Assembly (NCBI GenBank): GCA_023079485.1
Contig: CM041090.1
Coordinates: 39,086,874 to 39,150,873, forward strand
DNA: 64,000 nt
Direction: 5' to 3'
Origin: Archilochus colubris
Taxonomy: Eukaryota > Chordata > Aves > Apodiformes > Trochilidae
The notes beneath the pieces are model-generated. The model was given only the letters and a program-made list of their open reading frames with translations, searched no databases and was not told where the DNA came from. Below are positions 1 through 10,080 of the stretch, piece after piece; the first letter of the stretch is position 1, and every line of letters begins with the position of its first letter. The position numbers and the translations under genes were made by a program.

Positions 1-9
1 ACCCCATTG

Positions 10-14
10 TCATT
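10..14. repeat. Target-site duplication, left, of LTR copy 1
   Basis: TCATT directly precedes the LTR's TG terminus and is repeated exactly at 797-801 after its CA terminus. Confidence 0.85.
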
Positions 15-148
15 TGTCACGGTTTAACACTGGCCCGGCGATTAAACCGAATAACAGACGCTCTCTATTAATCTCTCTCTCTCCTTGATAGAGAAAGGAG
101 AGAGAATAAGGGAGAGAGACTGATGGGTTGGAAACTAAACTACACAAC

Positions 149-154
149 TTTAAT
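149..154 (-). terminator. Possible LTR poly(A) signal (copy 1)
   Basis: The minus strand reads ATTAAA, a common variant poly(A) signal, downstream of the LTR TATA box and in the expected order U3-TATA-R. It is conserved at 61357-61362 in the second LTR. Confidence 0.4.
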
Positions 155-460
155 GAAACAGTAATGATAAATAGGTAAAATTACTAAATATATACAAATA
201 TACAGGAAAATGGAAACCACATTCCTCCCCCTTTCCCCCAATAACTCTCACGTCACCACCGAGGCTGCAGGGCAGCACTGGGAAAGTCCAGGCTGGACTC
301 CTGGAGTCGGCAGCAGTCGGGAACCGGAGGCAGGAACACACAGATATGGGCTGGGATGGATCAGGACCACAGGCAGATGAACAGACAGGATCCTTCCAGG
401 ATGCCGGGTGAAGGAAGGGAAGCAGGAAAAGATCTGGCTCGGCCCACGTGATGCCTCAAA

Positions 461-466
461 TTTATA
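461..466 (-). promoter_or_regulatory. TATA box of LTR copy 1 with upstream CRE-like site
   Basis: The minus strand reads TATAAA here. About 10 bases upstream on that strand, at 474-480, is TACGTCA, which resembles a CRE/ATF site. The same arrangement is kept in the second LTR. A surviving promoter would direct transcription leftward, away from the exon at 9491. Activity is unknown. Confidence 0.6.
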
Positions 467-796
467 CTGAGTGTGACGTATATGGGATGGAATACTCTGT
501 TTGGTCAATTCTGGCATCTATCTTGTCCGTTCCTCCCTAAAGGAGGGTTCAGGTGGGACCTCTTTACTCCTTCTGGAGGGCAAAATGTTTTCCTTAGAGC
601 TGATAAGAGTCCTTGGCTCTGCATACCAGTCTCTAGCAGTAACTATAAACATCAAGTGTTATCAGTCCTAGAAGCACACACACTGCATGAGAAACTTGCT
701 GTTAATTTCAGCAAATGCAACTACTTACAAGAGACTTAGCTAAAAGTAAAAGTACAGAAACAGAAAACCACCTTTATCCTGGCCCAAACCAGGACA

Positions 797-801
797 TCAT
801 T
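797..801. repeat. Target-site duplication, right, of LTR copy 1
   Basis: TCATT follows the LTR and matches 10-14. The copy is intact, so the LTR ends are not rearranged relative to the host site. Confidence 0.85.
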
Positions 802-838
802 TTATTTCTGGCCCTTTGGGTCACGTTTGATTCTGGCA

Positions 839-924
839 GGGGTGTTGGAACATGATGATGATGTTAGATGTTAGAATGAGATGATCTTTAAGGCCCCTTC
901 CAGCCCAAACCATTACATGATTCT
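839..924 (+). mobile_element. CR1 3' tail scrap
   Basis: The sequence follows the CR1 3' end pattern: GGTGTTGGAAC, then GATGATCTTTAAGG, CCCTTCCAGCCCAAACCAT and a degenerate ATTCT tail. Only the last part of the 3' UTR is present. It sits just outside the LTR's target-site duplication, so it was probably resident before the LTR inserted. Confidence 0.6.
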
Positions 925-3900
925 AAATTTTGCATAATAAAACTGAAGTAACTAGGGCTGGAAAAGGGTATTGTGGTCAAGAGGGATAAAGAAAATATTT
1001 TTTTTTTAACAACAGAGCATCTAGGACTGATTCCATGGTGCTCTTGGGCTGGATGGACTTTCTGGGAGTCTTTTTTTGGACAGAGTGGTTACTGGTAGAG
1101 CTCCTTCTCCAATCCATCAGGAAGATTTGCCTGCAGTGACTTCTTGAGATGCTTTTCCAGCTGTAGCTTGCAATGGTCTCATGATCCCCAAGAACTCTTG
1201 AGGATGGATGCAGTCCTCTGGCACATTAATATCTTCACATACACACCTGATCCAGGGCTCTGGAAGAGCCATTCTTGTCTCTACTTCATTTTCTACCTGT
1301 TTTTAAACAGATATGTGGCATTTGGCAAACGTGAGATAAGAGGCTTTGTTATAAATAAGAATATCAGCTTGAAAAGATTGCCCAGTGCTTGTTAGCAGCC
1401 TGGAAAGGTCTTTAAATACAACATCAATCCAATGGGAAAATGAGATGTGTACACTGGGATCAAGCAGTAAAATGAGACAAGCAGCAGGCCAGATAACCTT
1501 GAAGGAAGAGATGCAGTGACACGTGAGTTTTGAAACACTTCTGGAAGCAGGAAAAAGAGCAGCAGAAAAGTTTGGGTGGCAGCAGATCTCCCCATGGACA
1601 CAGAAATAGCAGAGCTCAAGCAGAAAGTTCAGTGGCAGCCATAAAACACTCAGTGCCATCTGGGAGCAACCTGGATTTAATTAGGAAACCATGTGGAAAA
1701 GAGATCTGCTGGTATTGCCAAGCTTTCTCCTTGGCCACAATGATAGCAGAGCCAGGTGAGGGGATGGAAAACAGCTCTGGAATTTTTTTGCCTTTCGGTA
1801 CAAAGTAGTGGCTGAAACATTGTACCAGCAGAGGGAGCGGGACACCAGATTTTCCTAGAGATGAAACTAATCCAAGGAGTTTCCAGAGAGAAACCAGATG
1901 TGAAAACCCAATCTTCACCCCCTGATCCTTTAGAGAAAGTGTTACCTGGTGATAGTTTCCTCCCAAGGTTATCAGAGGCAGGAAAAGAAAGTTTTCAGAT
2001 ATGCATTGCAGTACTTTGGAAAATGCCCACAACATATTTAGGGTCCTGGGCAGCCTCTTCTAGGTTTATTTTCTACCCTGCCATACGAGATTCCAGATTT
2101 GGAGCATACAGCAGGAAGAGGGCTGAACACTCTGGGTGGCAGAGCTGCAATACCTGATGAGACCTGGAGAAGGAGCTGGGACAGGTTGGTTGTGTTGGCT
2201 GGGGGAAGGTGGTTGCCCCTTTGGCAGGTTTTTTAGCTGTGATTCAGTGCTGCTGCAGGGACTACATATGGAGCAGAAGACCACAGGCTGAAGAGAGTTC
2301 ACAGTTCTGGGTCACAGACAAGGCAGGTATGGACCCAAAGAGGGAAGGTGCAAGGAGCTCAGCCAGATCTGTCACAAGGTAAAGATGCAAAAATGGGAGA
2401 AACCTGACTGGAAGAAATCCAGAGAGCTTGATGTCATGAGGTCCTTCAAGTGAAGCATCAGGGACATCAGTGGTGCTTGGTGAGAGGATAAAGTCAGAGT
2501 GCTGAGGATGGGCACTGAAGAACAGTCTGCTTGATGTAGCCCAGCATGGGAAACAGATGGAAAGGAAAGGATAAAAAACAACTTCACCTTCACAGACAGT
2601 TCACACCATTCCCAAAGGGCTTATCCTGCAGCTGTACTCCTCCAGAGGGAGATGCACCAGCCTTCTGAGGCTGGCAGGGAAAGCAGAGAGCAATGAGAAG
2701 TATTCTCTCAAGTCTAGGTGGCCTTGTTTTCTCCACATAATTTATCCTGAATGGCCAACATGTTTCCAAGGGATATATGCACACACATACACTGCTGATT
2801 TGAGTGCTTTCCCTTGGCCTCTGCTGAGCTGAGCTGCCCTATTACCTCCCAGGTGCCACTCAGCTCAGAGCATCCAGTCACCAAACCCATCAGCCTTGGG
2901 ACAGTGAAATTGCCTCCTGAAAGTACCTCTGGCTCAGGATGAAACATTCCTGCCTTTAAAAGCATCAGGATTACTATTTTTTTATCAAGCCACACAGTTA
3001 TTTAGTAGTGACACCAAGGACTCAATTAGCACAAAACGTCAGAGCTATTTGAGATGTTCTAGGGAACACTTCATGGCCTCCAGCTGCCAATGCAGAAACA
3101 AAATATCTCCTCAGATCCTCTGTCAGTGCTTGGCAAGTTTTCTCAGATGCCCCATGGCTTCTTAAAAGGCACCAGATGTTGATGTTCAGGTCAATGAACT
3201 GAGAGCCTTGCCTCAAGAAGTGGAGAGATCCTGCAGTAAGATGCTTTCTGGAGTGGGAGTGCAAGATGTGAGGTGGGAGCCTGGGCACAAAGGGTACCTG
3301 GGGAGTAGCTCTGAGCTCTTCTCTTGAGAGATGGGACTGGAAAACCCCATCATCAGCTGCTCATTCCTGAGCAGGACACAATCAGTAAGGCTATTCCTCT
3401 CTTTAGGTACCAGTTTCAGCATAGGGCATCAGAAGGAGCTGAACCTCCATCAACCTACAGATTGATCTGAAGGACCTGTGAAGGCCAGAGGAAAGGATTA
3501 AATTTATCAATCACATTGATTGTTTTAATCTCCCTGCTTTTGGGAGTCAGTCTGGAGAGTAGGTAACTTTATTTTCAGCAGCACAAGATTTGTCAAAAGA
3601 AAGGAGGTATGAGAAGTGATCTTTCTTTTTGTTTAAAGACTGCCAAGCAGCCTAAAGAAATGGAATTGATACAGGTAGTGTGGGAAGGAGAAGCTGAGTA
3701 CAGACAGCTGCTGTTCATGTACTACTGGGAGATTTATGGGGTTATAGAGCTGATCTGAAGCCACCCAGATTTTTACAGTGATGTCAGATGATCAAGCCTC
3801 ATTCCATCAGCATCATAAAGGGAGAAAATCTCTGGCAGTATGAGGCAGTAGAGATGTTTGAGGTTTTCACGTCACTTTTCATAAACTCTTATCTCAGAAC

Positions 3901-5444
3901 ACCATCTGGGGAACTTCATAGGTGCTGATGTGCTGAAGGAATTCATAATCCCTAAGAAAGCTGCTTTCTAGAAGTGCCCTGTACTGCAGATTTCTTGTTA
4001 CATGTAATGTTGCTTGTGGGTCCTGCTGTGCTTCCTGATGATATCAAAAGCAATTGTCAAAATGGCACAGAAGGTCTCAGGGCAGAGGAGATTTCTGACA
4101 CTGAATCATGAGCTCAGTATTGTCCCAACAGCCATCATTCAGGCACTTCCATGGACATGAAGCAATTCACATTCCAATGATCCCAGCCTCCAAATCCAGG
4201 GTACCTGGAGGGTAAATCCTCCAAAACCTCTCACTTGACTATTTTTCAAAATTTCTCTTTCTTTCTCTTCTTTTCTTTCCTGCTCATTCCCATGACTCTT
4301 CCTTGCTCTTCAACTTTTCTTTTGTCATTTCTCTGGCAGCCTCCTCCTCCATCCTTGTTTGTGTCTTAGTTTCAGAAAGAAATGACTGTTTTTTCTTCTG
4401 CCTCCCTTCAATGAAATCAACTGGCATAAAAAAAACCTGCCCTGCTCATTGCCAAATCAAAACCATTTAATATCTGGTGATGTGCTGAAATATTTTGGAA
4501 CTGGGCTCTGAATTTTGTTCCAAGCTGGAACCTCCCCAGTTTTCAAACAGAGAGGAAAAACTCTTAAAACCAAGATGCCAGCTTCAGGCATCTTTACACT
4601 CAATGCTTTCATAATGTCAATGAGTACATTTTAACCTTCCTGTCAGTGGGGAGACTGATCCATCCTTCATCCCTGGGGTGTCTGAAGCAGAGGGAGCAGG
4701 AACTGGATATGTTCCAGGCACTTTCCTGGGTACCACTGGAGAGGACAATTAGAGGAACTTTAAATCCTATAGGTTTTCTTTTCCCTACCTATGGGTCCAG
4801 CTTCTTCATGTTTTACACCAGCATGATTTATCTGAGAGGAGAACCAGGCCCAAACCACACAAAATAATTTCCAAATAACCTGAGAGAAGTTCTATTTGCT
4901 GTGCCTTTTTAAAGGCTCCTGTGAAACTGTAGTCTGAGTCAAAAGGACACATTCTTTATTAAAAAACCCAGCAGTATGTTGGACTGAAAGCAGTTAATTT
5001 GGAATGATCAACTGGTCATTAATTTCCCATTGAAAAGAGCCATTTGGCATTAAAGATTCCTTGCTGTGGCAGGTTTGGTTTTTTTTTTTTTTTCTTTGTT
5101 CACATGTTCCCAGGCTTGAAGGTAAGCTGCATCCAGAAAGTGACAGGCGGTGACAGACCAAAGCTGCCTGGGTTTTTAACAGCTCACTTCTGATAACAGC
5201 TTGGATACCTCCTTGAAGAGATGAAACAGCAGGACTTGCAGTGACCTCTCTTCATGGACAGAAATCACTTAAATCACTTTTTTCTCTTGCCTGGGGTGGG
5301 TTGGGGATGTGAATGAACGAGGCTGAAGGAGTGAAGGAGAAGGACAGGGAACTGGCTTTGGAAACAGGGGATTTGGGTTGTATTTCTCAAATACAGTCAC
5401 TTCAACCCTAAGAATTTTCACTACCCCTCTTTCCTGTATCTTTC
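925..5444. other. Unique non-coding sequence, no gene seen
   Basis: There is no open frame with recognisable domains, no repeat family and no CpG cluster. Local features are a pyrimidine-rich run near 4252-4281 and a T run near 5080-5093. Frames of 60-140 codons here overlap one another on both strands and look like chance. Confidence 0.5.
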
Positions 5445-6206
5445 CATAGAATCATAGAATCAGCTGGGTTGGAAGGGACCTCAGAGATCATCAAGTCCAA
5501 CCCTTGATCCACTCCCACTGCAGTTCCCAGCCCATGGCACTCAGTGCCACATCCAGGCTCTTTGGAAATATCTCCAGACACGGAGAATCCACTACTTCCC
5601 TGGGCAGCCCATTCCAATGCCTGATCACCCTCTTCAGAAAGAAATTCTTTCTCATCTCCAACCTAAACCTCCCCTGGCACAACTTGAGACCCTGCCCTCT
5701 TGTCTTGCTGAGAGTTGCCTGGGAAAAGAGCCCAACCCCCCCCTGGCTCCAACCTCCTTTCAGGGAGTTGGAGAGAGTGATGAGGTCTCCCCTGAGCCTC
5801 CTCTTCTCCAGCCTCAACACCCCCAGCTCCCTCAGCCCTTCCTCCCAGGACTTGTGCTGGATTCCTTCACAGCCTCCTTGCTCTTCTCTGGACCTGCTCC
5901 AGCACCTCAATCTCCTTCCTGAGCTGAGGGGCCCAGAACTGGACACAGGACTCAAGCTGTGGCCTCCCCAGGGCTGAGCACAGGGGCAGAATCCCTTCCC
6001 TGGACCTGCTGGCCACGCTGTTCCTGATCCAGGCCAGGATGCCATTGGCCTTCTTGGCCGCCTGGGCACACTGCTGGCTCCTGTTCAGCTTCCTGTCAAT
6101 CCAGACTCCCAGGTCCCTTTCTGCCACTCTGTGCCCAGCGTGGAGCTCCCCATGGGGTTGTTGTGGCCAAAATGCAGGACCCGGCACTTGGCCGTGTTGA
6201 ACCTCC
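5445..6206 (-). mobile_element. CR1 LINE, 5'-truncated, group A
   Basis: The left edge is the CR1 3' terminus on the minus strand: two ATTCTATG units, then CCAACCCAGC. Reading leftward from 6206, the copy contains ORF2 C-terminal sequence, including [41 protein letters not shown] and [16 protein letters not shown]. Relative to group B it lacks 16 bases after the GTEW codons, and it has a one-base loss that makes a TGA just after RRARRL. ORF2 is therefore broken. Other group A copies share both lesions, so they were inherited. The right edge stops abruptly after the GTTGAACCTC segment, which is typical 5' truncation of a LINE. Confidence 0.9.
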
Positions 6207-8590
6207 ATAAATCCTTTGGGATGTTCATCCAGTGTGGACCTCCCGAGCTGTCACTGTTGGGTCTTTAGGGTACCTTGCACCATAAGTAAGGAATTAAAAA
6301 GGGGAAAATTATGCTTCTTGCCTCAATGGAGAAAGAAACAGCCCACATGGTCAGAAAACAGACAGGTGAGAATGGGTTTGCTTCCTCAGGCTTTCCCCAT
6401 GTGAGGATACTGGGTGTTTCATGCCAGCACCATCCAGTGGGATTTGAAAGGCAGCTGTGAAATCCACCCAGACTCTTGTTCTTTTCTATTTGAGGCTGTC
6501 TGGGAAAGCTGTGTGCAGCAAAATAGTCCCTGGGACTGTCTGCCTGCAGACTCAGCAATAGGATTCAGGAGACATTTAAACTGTTTTCTCACTCTAGAAG
6601 TTATTTTTGCAAACATATGGCCTGAAGTTAAATACAACAAACCAAACAACTGTGGCCAAATTCTGTGGCTATTCATGGTTTCTATCTTCCTCTAGAGAAA
6701 CATCCCCATTTGTACAGTCTGGGGGAAACTCAACATGTACAACAAGCTTCAGGTTAAACTGCTGCTTTTAAAGCTCTTTTCTGGATCTGCCCTTAGATTT
6801 GAGAGGTAAATGCCCAAATCTCTCAGCAAAATAAATCACTTTAGCATATTTATGCAACTAGCAACTCAGCTGGGCCTGTTAACTTGAAAAGGTGAAACAA
6901 GTCCCCATTGCCCCTAATCGTGTTTCTTTTTCTTAGTAGTAAACGTGAGTTCAGACACAGTAGTCAGCTAGGTTTCTTCTGCACTCCTTTAACCAGAACC
7001 TGCAAAAAGCCTAATTGCAGAAAAAGCAATTTGCTTGGTTTTTATTGAAAGAGAAACTGCCAGCATAGTAAGAATTCAGGAACAATACGAAGCTGAAATT
7101 CATGGTAAGTTTTCAAGGAGAGAGAAAATACCACTGTGCATCTATTGTGTGGAGTGAGATTGGAAGGGAACCACAGTCAGGAGCAACTTCAAGAATGCCT
7201 TTCCCTATGTTATCATTTAGTGATGTTTAAACATGCACAGCATGTCCTTGAAAGCCTAGGGATAAAAGAAAGAGAGGAGATGAAAAATTAAGCCAGAACT
7301 AAGGTATTTGGAAAGAATTTGAAGCTTAGAGTTGTTCCTGGGCACATTAGTTTAACCTTCAAATGAACCAGTCAGTTCTTTCCTTCTCTGCAAAGTAACA
7401 CTTTTAAGCCCAGAAATTTGACTTTGAAGCTGAGATCAATGTTCTCATAACACCAACTCCCACTGGAGGTGAAATTGGGAAAGGGAGAGGAATGGGGATG
7501 GCTTGTGGTTTATTCAGAGATTCCACACAACACATCAGGTATCACATCACATTTTTGCATCAACTGTGCTTCCCTAAGTAGGACGGAGAATTTTAATCTT
7601 TTAGAAGGGGTTAGCAGCTCCTACTGACCCAGCACCTCTCAAAGCCAACTAATTCACAGTCTGGCTCTCAGCTGTTTCTGTCCCATGGTCTGTGAAATCC
7701 TGGAGAGGTGCAGGCTGCTCATAACAACCCCCAGCTCAGAAGCAAGAGGAAAATACCTGTTGTGGGTTGGTGTAAATTGGCCATGCAGGAGTCATGCTTC
7801 TGTTGGACAAATAAAAAAAGAAATCTATACACTGAGAAAAATTAAAAGTCACTAATCTTGTTATATAGCTAGCCTAAAAGGGGATGAGGAAGCTGTGAAA
7901 TGAGCTATGCCTTGAACCCCTGAGTTATAAGTGATTGATTTATCAATGATCTGTATCTGGCCCTAATATTACCAAGCAGCATGTCAGGAGACAAGAAATC
8001 AAGATCGAAGGAGTACTTAATACCTTCATTTATTATATCTGCATTCATATACCAGAAAACAATCTTGAAAACACCATATAAATGGTAACCAGCTAATGAG
8101 TCCCCATGCAAAGCCACAACAATGGCTATTTTTAACACATTTATTACTTGCTTGTGCTCATAAAAGGCTGTTTTGTGCCATTAGCTTATTTAGCCAAGCA
8201 TAGAAGGGAGGAGAATGAATGTGAACAGATGAAGCAAGGGATATGAAATGTCTTGACCATTCCCCATGCACCTGTTAATGGAAATGGCTGGATGAAAAGG
8301 GTGAAGATAAAGTATGATAGAGCCACAACACAATGATGGGGCTGGAAAAAAAAGTGAGTTAGAGGTTACTAGATAGAAAGATATCTTGGAGGGAAAAAAG
8401 GGTGGTTACTAAAAAAATGGTGGCTACTATATGGCCTTTTCAGTCTAGCACAGGTGGTATAACAAGGACAACCAACAGGAACAGTCAAGCAATTCAAAGC
8501 CTGACTGTTACCAAAGAGTGAATTAGCTATTGGAACGAGCGACAAACGCTGAATTTCTCACCTCTTTCTCCTCATGCAGGAAAGGATTTA
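6207..8590. other. Unique AT-rich upstream sequence
   Basis: No gene or repeat is recognised. The stretch 7905-8200 is notably AT-rich and carries homeodomain- and octamer-like words, such as ATGCAAAG near 8106. It could be a conserved non-coding element, but only an alignment would show that. Confidence 0.4.
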
Positions 8591-9221
8591 GAGGACAACC
8601 TATGGATAGATCTTAGAACAGGAGAACAACCTACCTGGCTGGCAGAGGGCAGATGCCCCTTCTCTCCTGGACGTCCCCACAGTGTGGGACAGGACAGCTG
8701 CCACCGCCGAGGTGACACAGGGAGGGAGAGCATCACTTGAAGGGACACGGCCAGCAGTCAGTACTGATACCTTCCCCACTCCGAGCCCAAACTTAGTCTC
8801 TATATTCACTGCTACCTGTGGACAGCCCCGAGTGTGTGCGTGTGCGTGTGAGGTGAGCTCAAGATTTGGACCTGTTCGGGGGTACCATTTGGGGGGCACC
8901 GGCATCACCCCTCAGGTACCAGTCCCGAGGGGAAGTGCTGCTCATCCCGCAAGCAACCCCCTTCTTCCTCAACTCCACAGCCAACCCTGTCCCTTGGGGG
9001 TGGTCACCAGCCTGGGGAGGACCTAGAAGAGGAGGGGGGGGTTGGCAGTGTCACCGTCACACACCAAGCCTGCAGAGCCCGGCCGTGCAGCGATGAGAAG
9101 AGACCCTCCCCCGGTCCCACACCCCTGTGTTTAAATAACCAAGTACCGCCTTCCCCCCCCCTTCCCGCCTCTTTCTCCTCCTCCGCTTCCCCCGGGGGTT
9201 GCGGGGAGGCCGGGCTGGGCT

Positions 9222-9228
9222 GGGCGGG
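9222..9228 (+). promoter_or_regulatory. GC box (Sp1-type)
   Basis: GGGCGGG lies within the CpG island about 265 bases upstream of the ATG at 9491. Sp1-type sites are common in such promoters; function here is inferred. Confidence 0.4.
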
Positions 9229-9366
9229 CTGCGGGAGGGAAGGAAGGAGGGGGAAAGAGGCCGGGCTGGGTGCGGGCAGCGCTGCGGAGCCCGTCCTGCA
9301 CCAGGCGGTGGAGTCACAGCGAGAGCCCCGGCGGCACCGGGAGCTGCGGCGGCCGTGTCCGCACCG

Positions 9367-9421
9367 CTCTCCTCCTCCTTTTCCTCCTCCTCCTTCTCCT
9401 CCTTCTCCTTTTCTTCCTCCT
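9367..9421 (+). repeat. 55-nt pure pyrimidine tract (TCC-rich)
   Basis: Every base from 9367 to 9421 is C or T, mainly CCT/TCC/TTC triplets. It lies 70 bases upstream of the start codon in the presumed 5' UTR. Such tracts can form triplex DNA and are length-variable; in RNA they could bind pyrimidine-tract proteins. Confidence 0.8.
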
Positions 9422-9490
9422 GTCAGCCCGAACCGGCCCGGTTCGGCTTCGCGTCCCGCCCGGCCGCCCCGAGAGCGGCTCCCGCCCTCT

Positions 9491-9593
9491 ATGGATGGGA
9501 AAGCAGCACCCAACGGCGTGGCCACCATCGAGGACAGGATCTTGCGGATCACGGGCTACTATGGATATTACCCGGGCTACTCCAGCCAGAAAA
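9491..9593 (+). CDS. First coding exon of an unidentified vertebrate gene
   Basis: ATG at 9491 opens 34 codons plus one base before a consensus donor at 9594 (AAAA|GTAAGG), so the next exon should enter in phase 1. The peptide starts MDGKAAPNGVATIEDRIL and has a striking tyrosine/glycine run, GYYGYYPGYSS, at residues 22-32. There is no signal peptide or membrane segment in this piece. The same frame stays open upstream to at least 9308 but has no ATG there, so 9491 is the best start; its Kozak context is mediocre (C at -3, G at +4). The setting inside a CpG island, the donor and the non-repetitive codons make a real exon likely. I do not recognise the protein and assign no function. No later exon was found, so the rest of the window is probably intron. 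Confidence 0.72.
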
Positions 9594-9690
9594 GTAAGGT
9601 GTCCTCCCGGACCTTGAGGCGTGTGGAGGTAGCGGTAGAGCTCTCAGGGTGCCCGCCCCCCCCTCCCCAAAATGCCGTCCCCACCCCTCG

Positions 9691-9718
9691 GAGGGTGTGT
9701 GGGGGGTGGCGGAGGGGG
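9691..9718 (+). other. G-run cluster, possible G-quadruplex
   Basis: GAGGGTGTGTGGGGGG followed by TGGCGGAGGGGG gives at least three closely spaced G runs about 100 bases inside the presumed first intron. Quadruplex formation is inference. Confidence 0.4.
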
Positions 9719-9778
9719 CTGTCCCCTGCCCGGAGGGAACGCGGCGGACCGGGGGCTTTGCGGGCGGGGATGGGGGTC

Positions 9779-9813
9779 CTGGGTCTGGGTCGAGGTCCGG
9801 GTCGGGGTCCGGG
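9779..9813 (+). repeat. Short GGGTCC/GGGTCG tandem array
   Basis: About six imperfect hexamer units alternating GGGTCT, GGGTCG, AGGTCC, GGGTCG, GGGTCC lie in the GC-rich start of the intron. It is CpG-rich and likely length-variable. Confidence 0.65.
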
Positions 9814-10080
9814 TTGCTGGGGGTGTGGGGGGGCAGCGTTTCGCCGCGCAACTTGAGTGCCCGCCGCTCCATCCTGCGGTTGATGCTCAGGAGCGGTGCG
9901 GACACTTTTCACTGCCATTTTGAGGTTGAGTTTTTTTATTTTCACACCACTCCCCCGAACCCTCCCCCCCCCAACCTCCGCGGGGAAGGGGGGTTTGATC
10001 CCCGGGTACTCCGCGATGCACTGGGAAAGTTTCGGTCCCGCTGGGTTCCCCCCCAACCCCTTCGGCAGCCGCTTCATCCT

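Larger units (their letters stand above)
15..796 (-). mobile_element. Solo LTR, ERVL-like endogenous retrovirus (copy 1)
   Basis: The element begins TGTCACGG and ends CCAGGACA on the plus strand, so it has the TG...CA ends of an LTR. A perfect 5-bp direct repeat, TCATT, flanks it at 10-14 and 797-801. No gag, pol or env remains beside it, so it is a solo LTR left by recombination. Transcription polarity is minus: a TATAAA box lies at 461-466 and an ATTAAA poly(A)-type signal follows about 310 bases downstream at 149-154. A 5-bp duplication is usual for class III (ERVL) elements; assignment to that class is inference. A second copy of the same LTR is at 61225. Open frames inside the element are not retroviral genes. 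Confidence 0.88.
9140..10080 (+). promoter_or_regulatory. CpG island and likely promoter/first exon region
   Basis: C+G and CpG content rise sharply here compared with the AT-rich flanks. The region has a GC box (GGGCGGG, 9222-9228), C and G runs, and a coding first exon with splice donor at 9491-9593. A TTTAAATA word at 9130-9137 could act as a weak TATA element, but a CpG-island promoter with dispersed starts is equally likely. The transcription start cannot be placed by eye; by inference the 5' UTR lies between about 9160 and 9490. Confidence 0.75.

Noticed and set aside
1616..2035. 139-codon minus-strand frame near the left end
   Set aside because: No recognisable domain and overlapping frames on both strands. 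There is no promoter-like or splice context.
9308..9490. In-frame N-terminal extension of the exon at 9491
   Set aside because: The frame is open but has no ATG. The apparent start at 9308 is GTG, and the sequence is the arginine/proline-rich reading of a pyrimidine tract.
9594..9856. Coding continuation past 9593
   Set aside because: A consensus splice donor ends the exon. The downstream reading is low-complexity Gly/Arg/Pro from GC-rich intron sequence.
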